This document shows, piece by piece, positions 36,820 to 44,519 of a DNA stretch of 64,000 nucleotides. Below the pieces are notes generated by a model. That model made no database searches and was not told the DNA's origin. It saw nothing but the letters and a program-made list of their open reading frames with translations. Origin of the DNA: Rahnella victoriana (lineage in GTDB: Bacteria > Pseudomonadota > Gammaproteobacteria > Enterobacterales > Enterobacteriaceae). Position numbers and translations under genes: made by a program. Location of the stretch: positions 186,001-250,000 of the forward strand of contig NZ_SJOJ01000004.1 in assembly GCF_004330295.1 (NCBI RefSeq), in the 5' to 3' direction. Each line of letters opens with the position of its first letter. Position 1 is the first letter of the stretch.

Positions 36820-36916
36820 CTGTGCATTTCCTGCAAAGGTATTTTCCTGATTGTGCGGTTTTTCGCACAGCTCTGTCACGCTATAGTCGCCGCTTCTCAA
36901 AAAACAAAGCAGGGCA

Positions 36917-37354
36917 ATGATGAATCTGATGTTAATTCCGCTGGTGATCCTGGCGGGGATGGGGCTTTCACTGGAAGCCGGACTGATTGGTCCTCTCGGG
37001 ACGGAAGTGGGGCATTTGTGGGCCACGCTGAGTATTTTTGGCGTGGGTGCGGTACTCACCGGCCTGCTGGTGCTGTTTTTCAGCCCGCGTAACGCGCCGT
37101 CTTACACCCAGCAACCCGGCTGGCAATTGCTCGGCGGGGTGCTCGGACCGGTCTATGTCGTGGTGCTGACGCTGGCGACGCCGGTGATTGGGATCGGCAT
37201 GACCATGATTGCGATTTTGTCCGGACAGGTCGCAAAAAGTGTGCTGATAGACCATTACGGTTGGTTTGGTACGCCGCATAAAAAAGTGGGCGGTGAACGT
37301 CTGCTGGCGCTGCTGTTTATCGTTGCCGCACTTGTTTTGATTGCCTGGGACTGA
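36917..37354 (+). CDS. YdcZ-family (DUF606) small DMT membrane protein
   Basis: A 145-residue inner-membrane protein with about four to five spans, DUF606/YdcZ type. Half-size members often work as pairs that together equal one ten-span DMT exporter. The VLTLATPVIGIGMTMIAILSGQ segment matches the PRVGTAVATVAVILGQ segment of the next gene. Three bases separate the two genes, so they are co-translated. The substrate is unknown. Confidence 0.85.
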   Translation: MMNLMLIPLVILAGMGLSLEAGLIGPLGTEVGHLWATLSIFGVGAVLTGLLVLFFSPRNAPSYTQQPGWQLLGGVLGPVYVVVLTLATPVIGIGMTMIAILSGQVAKSVLIDHYGWFGTPHKKVGGERLLALLFIVAALVLIAWD

Positions 37355-37357
37355 ACC

Positions 37358-37810
37358 ATGACTGAACTGATTATGATTATTCTGGCCATTGTGGCGGGGG
37401 CTGCGCTGAGTATGCAGGCGGCGGTAAACGGACAGTTAGGCGAGAAAGTAGGCGTACTGAAAAGCGCGTTTCTGACCTTCAGCGTGGGGGCTGCAATCAC
37501 GGCGGTGTTGATTTTATTTCTGCAAACGCCCCAGCAGGCCACATTGCTGACCGTGCCGAAATGGCAACTGGCGGGTGCATTATTCGGTGTGCCGTACATC
37601 ATCATTATGGTGACTGCGGTTCCGCGTGTGGGCACGGCAGTCGCAACGGTCGCGGTGATCCTCGGACAACTCGCGATGGGGATGCTGATCGATAATTTCG
37701 GCTGGCTGGATAATCCGCTGATTGCCTTGTCATGGCACCGGCTGGCGGCGATCCCGTGTCTGATTATCGCGCTGGTGCTGATTTACCGCAGCAACAGAAA
37801 AGCCGGATAA
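37358..37810 (+). CDS. YdcZ-family (DUF606) small DMT membrane protein, partner
   Basis: A 150-residue second half of the probable transporter pair, with about five spans. The N-terminus has IVAGAALSMQAAVNGQLGEK, the typical DUF606 opening, and the middle GALFGVPYIIIMVTAVPRVG. It is convergent with the RES toxin gene. A dyad GACCCGC/GCGGGTC (37828-37854) lies at the junction and could end transcription. Confidence 0.85.
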   Translation: MTELIMIILAIVAGAALSMQAAVNGQLGEKVGVLKSAFLTFSVGAAITAVLILFLQTPQQATLLTVPKWQLAGALFGVPYIIIMVTAVPRVGTAVATVAVILGQLAMGMLIDNFGWLDNPLIALSWHRLAAIPCLIIALVLIYRSNRKAG

Positions 37811-37835
37811 CCCGCGACGATAAGTTGACCCGCTT

Positions 37836-38294
37836 CTATTGCAGACGCGGGTCAAACATCATGGGCTCGCGTTGTACCGAACTCAGCAAGGCGGCAAAAG
37901 CAGGGTGTTGCGGGTTAAGCAAAACGTTGTATTCCGCAGGGACAATCACCGACGGCACTTTTAATCCGACATAACTGCCTTCCACCAGCCAGGTTTCGCC
38001 CTGACGCTGCGTGCTGTCCGGCGGGGAAGGGCTGCGCCAGTCAGCGGCCAGTTCCGACACCTCAAGGGTATCGAGTAACGCCTCCGGCACGTCGATACTT
38101 AGCAGCGTGTAGGAGCGCATCAGCATGCTGTTTTGCAAATGCACCAGAATTTCAAGGATCGCCAGTGAAATGCTGGTGGTGGTATACACAACCGGACGAC
38201 CCGGCGGATTCCACCGCCCGCCATACAGCTGCGCGCCCGCACCAGACCAGGCCGTGGCCAGATGTTGAGTCTGAATGATGCGAAACAGCTTCAA
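37836..38294 (-). CDS. RES-domain toxin of a RES-Xre toxin-antitoxin pair
   Basis: A 152-residue RES-domain protein. Known RES toxins degrade or consume NAD+, arresting growth. The family residues are visible: Arg in YGGRWNPPGRPVVYT (about 24-38), Glu in LAILEILVHL (about 45-54) and a C-terminal Ser in KVPSVIVP. Its ATG overlaps the antitoxin stop by four bases, and the antitoxin is translated first, as is usual for these modules. Confidence 0.88.
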   Translation of the reverse strand: MKLFRIIQTQHLATAWSGAGAQLYGGRWNPPGRPVVYTTTSISLAILEILVHLQNSMLMRSYTLLSIDVPEALLDTLEVSELAADWRSPSPPDSTQRQGETWLVEGSYVGLKVPSVIVPAEYNVLLNPQHPAFAALLSSVQREPMMFDPRLQ

Positions 38295-38752
38295 CTGAAT
38301 ACCCCGTGCTGCAGGCGACCAATTAAGCGGTTAACTTCGACGGCACCCGCTTCTGACATCAGCAGTTCCAGCGGACGGGAGCCATCCAGTGCCGGTGCCG
38401 GACGGGTGATCCAGTCCAGCGCAGAAACGCGATCGCCTTCGAACAAATCCGTGGCCGCGTCAATCACGCGTACCAGCCGCGCTACCCGCTCACTTTCATC
38501 GCTTTTCAGCAATCCGTTTCCGGCTTTTCGACGCGCATAGTTGCGCTCGTTAATGCCCATGATTTCCAGTAATACCATTTTCGGCCATCCCAGCTCTGTA
38601 TTAAGTCGGTTAATGCTATCAACCGGAAATCCTTTTTGGATGGCATTTATTAAACTAATTCCGCTACTTGCGGGAAGCCCCGCAGTTTGCCAGAGCGGTG
38701 TGACAGGGTGTTGCATCGGGCTGGAAGACAGCCCGGTAATTTTTGAATTCAT
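38291..38752 (-). CDS. Xre/MbcA/ParS-type antitoxin of the RES-Xre pair
   Basis: A 153-residue antitoxin. The N-terminal Xre-like part carries LINAIQKGFPVDSINRL and NERNYARRKAGNGLLKSDES. The C-terminal MbcA/ParS toxin-binding part has ATDLFEGDRVSALDWITRPAPALDG and the final Arg-Leu helix. GGAGG eight bases before the ATG at 38752 fixes the start. A start at 38782 would lie inside the operator. It should neutralise the RES toxin and repress its own promoter. Confidence 0.88.
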   Translation of the reverse strand: MNSKITGLSSSPMQHPVTPLWQTAGLPASSGISLINAIQKGFPVDSINRLNTELGWPKMVLLEIMGINERNYARRKAGNGLLKSDESERVARLVRVIDAATDLFEGDRVSALDWITRPAPALDGSRPLELLMSEAGAVEVNRLIGRLQHGVFS

Positions 38753-38769
38753 GATATGTGCCTCCGCAC

Positions 38770-38804
38770 CGTTATTTGTCATAACTATACCATGACAAAT
38801 AACG
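38770..38804 (-). promoter_or_regulatory. Inverted-repeat operator and promoter of the RES-Xre pair
   Basis: Two perfect 13-base arms, CGTTATTTGTCAT and ATGACAAATAACG, flank the nine-base spacer AACTATACC. Read on the minus strand the spacer is GGTATAGTT and holds a -10-like TATAGT. A bound dimer would therefore cover the promoter, as expected for antitoxin autorepression. Confidence 0.8.
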
Positions 38805-38871
38805 AATGGTCATTTTATCAGCAGATCATTTTTTCTGTCAGGGCGTCAATGAAATCGAACTGAAACATAAG

Positions 38872-38887
38872 TGTGATCAATGTCACA
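38872..38887 (+). promoter_or_regulatory. CRP site upstream of tsx
   Basis: TGTGATCAATGTCACA fits the TGTGA-N6-TCACA consensus exactly. E. coli tsx is activated by CRP and repressed by CytR. The site is 214 bases before the tsx ATG, with a TTGACA at about 38917 in between. Confidence 0.75.
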
Positions 38888-39100
38888 TTGAGGATGTATC
38901 AGGATGAAACACAAATTGACAAACCTTGACCAAATCTATTTATTAGCTAAGAAAAGTTAACTCTTGTAGGAAGTAACTGGAAATTGCAGGTTTTTTGCAC
39001 TATGTGCAGCAATCGGTTGCGGATCACAGTTTTAGGGTTTGTTTTATGCAGCGTCTGAAAGTGGCAAGACGTTGTTCCACCCCCCGCTTCTGGTAAAAAT

Positions 39101-39988
39101 ATGAAAAATAAAATTATTGCAGCAGGCGCTTTGATGGCTTTGTCCTACAGCGCGACCGTGCTCGCAGATGATAGCAAGGGCGAGTTTGTTTCTGACTGGT
39201 GGCACCAGAGTGTTAACGTTGTAGGCAGCGCCGATACCCGTTTCGGGCCTACGCTGCGTAACGATGTTTACCTTGAATATGAAGCGTTTGCGCACAAAGA
39301 CTGGTTTGATTTCTACGGCTATATCGATATTCCTAAAACCTTCGGCGCCGGTAATGGCAACGACACCGGTATCTGGGATAAAAACGGTTCTCCGCTGTTT
39401 ATGGAAATCGAACCGCGTTTCTCTATCGATAAGCTGACCGGCACTGACCTGAGCTTCGGTCCGTTCAAAGAATGGTACTTCGCCAACAACTATATCTACG
39501 ATATGGGTCCGGACAGCGATAACCGTCAGAACACCTGGTACATGGGTCTGGGTACCGACATCGATACTGGTTTACCGATGAGCCTGTCTCTGAACGTGTA
39601 TGCCAAATATCAGTGGGAAAACTACGGCGCAGCAAACGAAAACAGCTGGGACGGTTACCGTTTCAAAGTGAAATACTTCGTTCCTCTGACGCAGCTGTGG
39701 GGCGGCAACCTGAGCTACATCGGGTTCACCAACTTCGACTGGGGTTCCTCACTGGGTGACGACGATTTCCGTGATCTGAACGGCAACAAAGCGCGTTCTA
39801 ACAACTCTATCGCGTCCAGCCATATCCTCTCGCTGAACTACACACACTGGCATTACTCGTTCGTGGCGCGTTACTTCCACAACGGCGGCCAGTGGGCTGA
39901 CGGCGCTGAGCTGAACTTCGGTAACGGTAACTTCGATGTGAAGTCCACCGGCTGGGGTTACTACGGCGTGATCGGCTACAACTTCTGA
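39101..39988 (+). CDS. tsx: Nucleoside-specific outer membrane channel Tsx
   Basis: A 295-residue outer-membrane beta-barrel that lets nucleosides and deoxynucleosides cross. The signal peptide ends at about residue 22 ([10 protein letters not shown]). Recognisable stretches are [23 protein letters not shown]-like [15 protein letters not shown], and the terminal [10 protein letters not shown] with the C-terminal Phe needed for barrel assembly. The length equals E. coli Tsx (294). Confidence 0.96.
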   Translation: MKNKIIAAGALMALSYSATVLADDSKGEFVSDWWHQSVNVVGSADTRFGPTLRNDVYLEYEAFAHKDWFDFYGYIDIPKTFGAGNGNDTGIWDKNGSPLFMEIEPRFSIDKLTGTDLSFGPFKEWYFANNYIYDMGPDSDNRQNTWYMGLGTDIDTGLPMSLSLNVYAKYQWENYGAANENSWDGYRFKVKYFVPLTQLWGGNLSYIGFTNFDWGSSLGDDDFRDLNGNKARSNNSIASSHILSLNYTHWHYSFVARYFHNGGQWADGAELNFGNGNFDVKSTGWGYYGVIGYNF

Positions 39989-40005
39989 TTTCAGAGGTTG
40001 TCCTG

Positions 40006-40031
40006 AAAAGCCCGGCTTATGCCGGGTTTTT
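40006..40031 (+). terminator. Rho-independent terminator of tsx
   Basis: Stem AGCCCGGC/GCCGGGTT around TTAT, followed by TTTTT. Confidence 0.9.
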
Positions 40032-40172
40032 GCTTTTTAGATCCCTCTCACCGGGCGCATCAGGCACTTTTTTAGCTATTGAGTGAAAAATGAACACAAC
40101 TACAGGCGATCCTGACGCGCCGTTGTGGCATAATGCGCGCCAAATCACATTTCCCAATTAAGAGCGAGCGTT

Positions 40173-41768
40173 GTGCTAAGTACTTACAACATCACCATGC
40201 AATTCGGCAGCAAGCCGTTATTTGAAAACATTAACGTGAAATTTGGCGGCGGTAACCGTTATGGCCTGATTGGCGCGAACGGTTGTGGCAAGTCCACTTT
40301 CATGAAGATCCTCGGTGGCGATTTAGTGCCTTCCGGCGGTAATGTCGTCCTCGACCCGAACGAACGTCTGGGTAAATTACGTCAGGATCAGTTCGCCTTC
40401 GAACAATTCAGCGTGCTGGACACCGTGATCATGGGTCACACCGAATTGTGGGAAGTGAAGGAAGAGCGCGACCGCATTTACGCCATGGCGGAAATGAGCG
40501 AAGAAGACGGCTATAAAGTGGCTGATCTGGAAGTCGCTTACGGTGAAATGGACGGCTACAGCGCCGAATCCCGTGCCGGTGAATTACTGCTGGGCGTCGG
40601 CATTCCTGTTGAACAACATTACGGCCCGATGAGCGAAATCGCTCCCGGCTTTAAACTGCGTGTGTTGCTGGCGCAGGCCCTGTTCTCCGACCCGGAAATC
40701 CTGCTGCTCGACGAACCAACGAACAACCTGGACATCGATACTATTCGCTGGCTGGAGCAGGTGCTGAACGAACGTAACAGCACCATGATCATCATTTCGC
40801 ATGACCGTCACTTCCTGAACATGGTGTGTACGCACATGGCGGATCTGGACTACGGCGAACTGCGTGTTTATCCGGGTAACTACGACGAATACATGACGGC
40901 GGCAACGCAGGCGCGTGAACTTCTCAGTGCTAATAACGCTAAGAAGAAAGCGCAGATTGCTGAACTGCAATCGTTTGTCAGCCGTTTCAGCGCCAACGCC
41001 TCCAAATCTAAACAGGCGACTTCCCGTGCCCGTCAGATTGATAAGATTCAGCTTGATGAAATCAAAGCATCCAGCCGTCAGAACCCTTACATGCGTTTCG
41101 AGCAGGACAAGAAATTGTTCCGTAATGCGCTGGAAGTGGAAAAAATCACCAAAGGTTTCGACAACGGTCCGCTGTTTAAAAACCTCGGCCTGATGCTGGA
41201 AGTCGGCGAAAAAGTCGCGATTCTGGGTGCCAACGGTATCGGTAAATCGACCCTGCTGAAAACGCTGGTCGGTGAGCATGAGCCGGAAAGCGGTTCAGTG
41301 AAATGGTCCGAAAACGCTAAAATCGGTTATTACGCGCAGGATCACGAATACGAATTCGACGATACCCTGAACGTGTTCGACTGGATGAGCCAGTGGAAAT
41401 CCGAGAAAGACGACGAGCAGGCTGTGCGCGGTGTGTTAGGCCGTCTGCTGTTCGGTCAGGACGATATCAAGAAGAAAGTGAAAGTGCTTTCCGGTGGTGA
41501 AAAAGGTCGTATGTTATTCGGGAAACTGATGATGCAGCGTCCAAACATCCTGATTATGGATGAGCCAACCAACCACCTTGATATGGAATCCATCGAATCG
41601 CTGAACATGGCGCTGGAAATGTATGAAGGTACGCTGATCTTCGTTTCCCACGACCGTGAGTTTGTCAGCTCGCTGGCAACGCGTATTCTGGAAATGACCC
41701 CGACGCGCGTCATCGATTTCTCCGGTAATTATGAAGACTACCTGCGTAGTCAGGGCATCAACAGTTAA
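40173..41768 (+). CDS. ybiT: ABC-F family ribosome-associated ATPase YbiT
   Basis: A 531-residue cytosolic ABC-F protein with two ATPase domains and no membrane part. Walker A motifs are GANGCGKST (about 35-43) and GANGIGKST (about 355). The signatures are in [14 protein letters not shown] (degenerate) and [13 protein letters not shown], and Walker B in [11 protein letters not shown] and [11 protein letters not shown]. The linker between them is the ABC-F P-site tRNA interaction motif region. It is over most of its length nearly the same as E. coli YbiT. It starts with GTG. Confidence 0.96.
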   Translation: MLSTYNITMQFGSKPLFENINVKFGGGNRYGLIGANGCGKSTFMKILGGDLVPSGGNVVLDPNERLGKLRQDQFAFEQFSVLDTVIMGHTELWEVKEERDRIYAMAEMSEEDGYKVADLEVAYGEMDGYSAESRAGELLLGVGIPVEQHYGPMSEIAPGFKLRVLLAQALFSDPEILLLDEPTNNLDIDTIRWLEQVLNERNSTMIIISHDRHFLNMVCTHMADLDYGELRVYPGNYDEYMTAATQARELLSANNAKKKAQIAELQSFVSRFSANASKSKQATSRARQIDKIQLDEIKASSRQNPYMRFEQDKKLFRNALEVEKITKGFDNGPLFKNLGLMLEVGEKVAILGANGIGKSTLLKTLVGEHEPESGSVKWSENAKIGYYAQDHEYEFDDTLNVFDWMSQWKSEKDDEQAVRGVLGRLLFGQDDIKKKVKVLSGGEKGRMLFGKLMMQRPNILIMDEPTNHLDMESIESLNMALEMYEGTLIFVSHDREFVSSLATRILEMTPTRVIDFSGNYEDYLRSQGINS

Positions 41769-41880
41769 TTCGCTGCATCCTTCGCGTTGTCTCGGCGTTG
41801 GCTGCCTTTACTCACCCCGGTCACTTACCGATGTAAGCTCCCGGGGATTCGTGCAGTTGCCGCCTTGATACAACGCGAAT
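41769..41880. repeat. Imperfect palindromic intergenic repeat (family B)
   Basis: Terminal arms TTCGCGTTGT (41781-41790) and ACAACGCGAA (41870-41879) are perfect inverses. The centre is CCCCGG ... CTTAC-CGAT-GTAAG ... CCGGGG (41815-41846). A relative with the same plan (CCCGA, CTGAC, GTCAG, TCGGG and a flanking GGCTGCCTT) is at 61085-61176. Confidence 0.75.
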
Positions 41881-41915
41881 GATTTTGCGAATTGTTTTGG
41901 GTGCCATAAAAAATA

Positions 41916-41943
41916 GAAAACCGCCGATAAAGGCGGTTTTTTT
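41916..41943. terminator. Rho-independent terminator between ybiT and moeB
   Basis: Stem AAAACCGCC/GGCGGTTTT around GATAAA with a T run after it and A residues before, so it can work in both directions. Confidence 0.9.
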
Positions 41944-41964
41944 GTGTCTGAATTTACTGATTCA

Positions 41965-42723
41965 TCATTCCCCGCACACTTCACAATGCGGGTCTTTCAT
42001 CAGTTTCATTTCGCGGAACTGTAATGTCATGGCGTCGAACATCAGCAGTTTGCCGCGCGGAGTCTCGCCGAATTTTGTCAGCAGCTTGATGGTTTCCATC
42101 GCCTGCAAACTGCCGATGGTGCCGACCAGCGGGGCCATGACGCCTGCTTCCACGCAGGTCAGGGCGTTTTCACCGAACAGGCGGCTCAGGCAACGGTAGC
42201 AAGGTTCCTGCGGCTGATAAGTGAATACGCTGAGCTGGCCTTCCATGCGGATGGCCGCGCCGGAGACCAGTGGTTTTTTCTGCGCGAAACATTCACTGTT
42301 TAGTTGATTGCGCGTCGTGACGTTGTCGGTGCAATCCACCACCACATCGCAGGCGGCAATCAGGTCGCGCAACAAGGCGTCATCCGCCTGTGCATTCACC
42401 TGATTTAAGCGGATATGCGGATTGATTGCTGCCAGTGCCACGGCGGCGGAGGCGACTTTCGCCATGCCGATCCGCGCATCGGTGTGCAGCGTCTGGCGTT
42501 GCAGGTTTGAGAGCGACACCGTATCGAAATCCAGCAGGGTTAATGTGCCGGTGCCTGCTGCCGCCAGATATTGCGCGGCGGCGCAGCCTAAACCGCCCAG
42601 CCCGACAATCAGCGCATGGCTGGCTTTCAGCTGTTCCTGACCGTCAAAATCAAACCCTTGCAGAACGATCTGGCGGTTATAACGCAGGGTTTCAGCGTCC
42701 GTCAGTTCCGGCAGTTGAGGCAT
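41965..42723 (-). CDS. moeB: Molybdopterin-synthase adenylyltransferase MoeB
   Basis: A 252-residue E1-like enzyme that adenylates the C-terminal glycine of MoaD in molybdenum cofactor synthesis. The nucleotide motif is LIVGLGGLGCAAAQYLAAAG (about residues 38-57), then TLLDFDTV. Zinc is held by Cys pairs CYRC and CEVC near the C-terminus. It is two bases downstream of moeA in one operon. Confidence 0.96.
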   Translation of the reverse strand: MPQLPELTDAETLRYNRQIVLQGFDFDGQEQLKASHALIVGLGGLGCAAAQYLAAAGTGTLTLLDFDTVSLSNLQRQTLHTDARIGMAKVASAAVALAAINPHIRLNQVNAQADDALLRDLIAACDVVVDCTDNVTTRNQLNSECFAQKKPLVSGAAIRMEGQLSVFTYQPQEPCYRCLSRLFGENALTCVEAGVMAPLVGTIGSLQAMETIKLLTKFGETPRGKLLMFDAMTLQFREMKLMKDPHCEVCGE

Positions 42724-42725
42724 AT

Positions 42726-43967
42726 TCAGCTCCGCAACAGGGCGTTAAAGGGTTCGATTTCAACGATGTCGCCTGCGGCCACGTTGTCGCGTTCGCGCTC
42801 AAGCACGATGAAACAGTTGGCCTGACTGAACGAACTGAACACGTGCGAACCCTGATGACCAGTGGTGCGCACTTCTAACTGACCTTCTCCATTGGTGCTG
42901 AAGATACCGCGCTGGAAATCGAGACGGCCCGGCGATTTTTTCAGTGGTGTCACCGCTTTTGCCTTCAGGCGCGGCGGGAATTGCCAGGCAGTATGACCCG
43001 AGAGTTGTGCAATAAAAGGCTGAACCAGCTGATAAAAGGTCAGCGCGGCAGACACCGGGTTGCCCGGCAGCCCGCAGAACCAGCTATTTTTCAGTTTACC
43101 GAAGGCGAAAGGTTTACCCGGCTTCATGGCCAGTTTCCAGAAACCAATTTCGCCCAGCTCATCCAGCATCTGCTTGGTGTAATCGGCTTCACCGACCGAC
43201 ACTCCCCCGCTGGAAATGACCAGATCGGCAAAGTCATTGGCTTCTTCGAAGGCTTTACGTAAGGCCTGTGGATTGTCGCGGATAATGCCCAGATCCAGCA
43301 CGCTACAACCCAGTTGTTCCAGCATCAGACGGACGGCGAAACGGTTGGTATCGTAAATCTGACCTTCCTGCAAAGGCGTTCCCACGGGTTGCAGTTCATC
43401 ACCGGTGGAGAATACGGCCACTTTCAGCGGTTTCCACACGTTAACGTCAGTCACGCCCAGAGATGCCAGCAGCGGCAATTCTGCTGCGCCGAGACGCACA
43501 CCGGCAGGTAACACGCTGTCGCCTTGTTTGATGTCGTCACCGGTCAGGCGGATGTTTTGGCCTTTCACCACATTGGCGGTGAAACGTACGCCCGAGTCAG
43601 ACACTTCTGCCTGTTCCTGCATGATCACCGCATCAGCGCCCGCAGGCACCGGCGCACCGGTCATGATACGGATACAGGTTCCGGCAGGCCATTCGCCGTG
43701 AAAAGGTGCACCGGCAAACGCTTTGCCCGCGACCGGCAACACGGCGCCGTCATGTAATTCGTCGCAACGTACGGCGTAACCGTCCATTGCCGAGTTATCG
43801 AAAGGTGGCACAAAAACCGGCGAAAGCACTGGTGTGGCGGTGATGCGGCCTGCGGCTGTGGCGAGTGGTAAGGATTCGGCACCCTGAGCGTTACTGGCTG
43901 GCACAAAGGCGCGCATTTTAGCCAGCGCCTCGTCAAGTGAGATCAAACCGGCAGTATTGAATTCCAT
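42726..43967 (-). CDS. moeA: Molybdopterin molybdotransferase MoeA
   Basis: A 413-residue enzyme that inserts molybdate into adenylated molybdopterin. Family words are [14 protein letters not shown] near the N-terminus, [40 protein letters not shown] and [11 protein letters not shown]. The length is that of E. coli MoeA (411). In E. coli the divergent neighbour is iaaA; here it is a mini DeoR-type gene, with iaaA 5 kb further on. The molybdoenzyme at 17.4-18.1 kb would depend on this pathway. Confidence 0.96.
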   Translation of the reverse strand: MEFNTAGLISLDEALAKMRAFVPASNAQGAESLPLATAAGRITATPVLSPVFVPPFDNSAMDGYAVRCDELHDGAVLPVAGKAFAGAPFHGEWPAGTCIRIMTGAPVPAGADAVIMQEQAEVSDSGVRFTANVVKGQNIRLTGDDIKQGDSVLPAGVRLGAAELPLLASLGVTDVNVWKPLKVAVFSTGDELQPVGTPLQEGQIYDTNRFAVRLMLEQLGCSVLDLGIIRDNPQALRKAFEEANDFADLVISSGGVSVGEADYTKQMLDELGEIGFWKLAMKPGKPFAFGKLKNSWFCGLPGNPVSAALTFYQLVQPFIAQLSGHTAWQFPPRLKAKAVTPLKKSPGRLDFQRGIFSTNGEGQLEVRTTGHQGSHVFSSFSQANCFIVLERERDNVAAGDIVEIEPFNALLRS

Positions 43968-44169
43968 GAAAATTCCTTAGTGGTTCATCCCGGCTGTGCG
44001 GGTATTTTCACCGGAGCCGGGCAGGGAAGTGGAGCATCCGCATAGTATGACAGAGAAACGCAGCGAACCAAAAATCACGAAAGGCGTAAAAAATTCGCGG
44101 GGATTGGTGAAAAATTGAGATCGATCCCAAAATTAACAATGTAACGCAGGTATCATAGTTTCCGTTATT

Positions 44170-44185
44170 TGTGACCACCGTCACA
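44170..44185 (+). promoter_or_regulatory. CRP-like site upstream of the mini DeoR gene
   Basis: TGTGACCACCGTCACA fits TGTGA-N6-TCACA exactly. It is 27 bases before the GTG start of the DeoR-type gene and 203 bases upstream of the divergent moeA, so it may be an activator or repressor site. Confidence 0.65.
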
Positions 44186-44212
44186 CAACTGTCATACAAA
44201 CAGGAATAACCG

Positions 44213-44446
44213 GTGCTTAAAAAAAATCGCCATCAGGCCATCCTTCAGTTGGTAGAACAACATGAAGTGTTACAGGTTAGCGAACTGGCACAATCGCTGG
44301 ATGTGAGTCTTGAAACGATCAGACGCGATCTGAGTGAAATGCAGGACAAGGGATTGATTTTACGCCGTCATGGACGCGCGCGTCGTCTGGCCGCTCAGCC
44401 TGAAACATCCTGGCTAAACAGTTTGCAGCGCTGCCCGCAACTTTGA
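44213..44446 (+). CDS. Stand-alone DeoR-type HTH protein, 77 residues
   Basis: A DeoR/GlpR-family N-terminal winged helix only: ILQLVEQHEVLQVSELAQSL, DVSLETIRRDLSEMQDKGL and a wing ILRRHGRAR, then a short tail ending in SLQRCPQL. Full-length relatives (about 250 residues) continue with a sugar-phosphate-binding domain that is missing here. GTG start with AGGA seven bases upstream, and a good terminator right after the stop. The gene therefore looks intact as a short gene rather than a recent pseudogene. Confidence 0.7.
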   Translation: MLKKNRHQAILQLVEQHEVLQVSELAQSLDVSLETIRRDLSEMQDKGLILRRHGRARRLAAQPETSWLNSLQRCPQL

Positions 44447-44467
44447 TTGCGTAAGCAGAATAAGAAA

Positions 44468-44496
44468 CGGGAAGGCTTAATGCCTTCCCTTTTTTA
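44468..44496 (+). terminator. Rho-independent terminator of the mini DeoR gene
   Basis: Stem GGGAAGGC/GCCTTCCC with loop TTAAT, followed by TTTTTT. It also lies 24 bases past the convergent autotransporter stop. Confidence 0.9.
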
Positions 44497-44519
44497 TGCG
44501 CTGGATCTACTGGCCGGGA

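Noticed and set aside
37828-37854. Dyad GACCCGC/GCGGGTC between ydcZ-type and RES genes
   Set aside because: Lies partly in the RES coding end, with a 13-base loop and no T run. Too weak to list as a terminator, so mentioned only in the neighbour entry.
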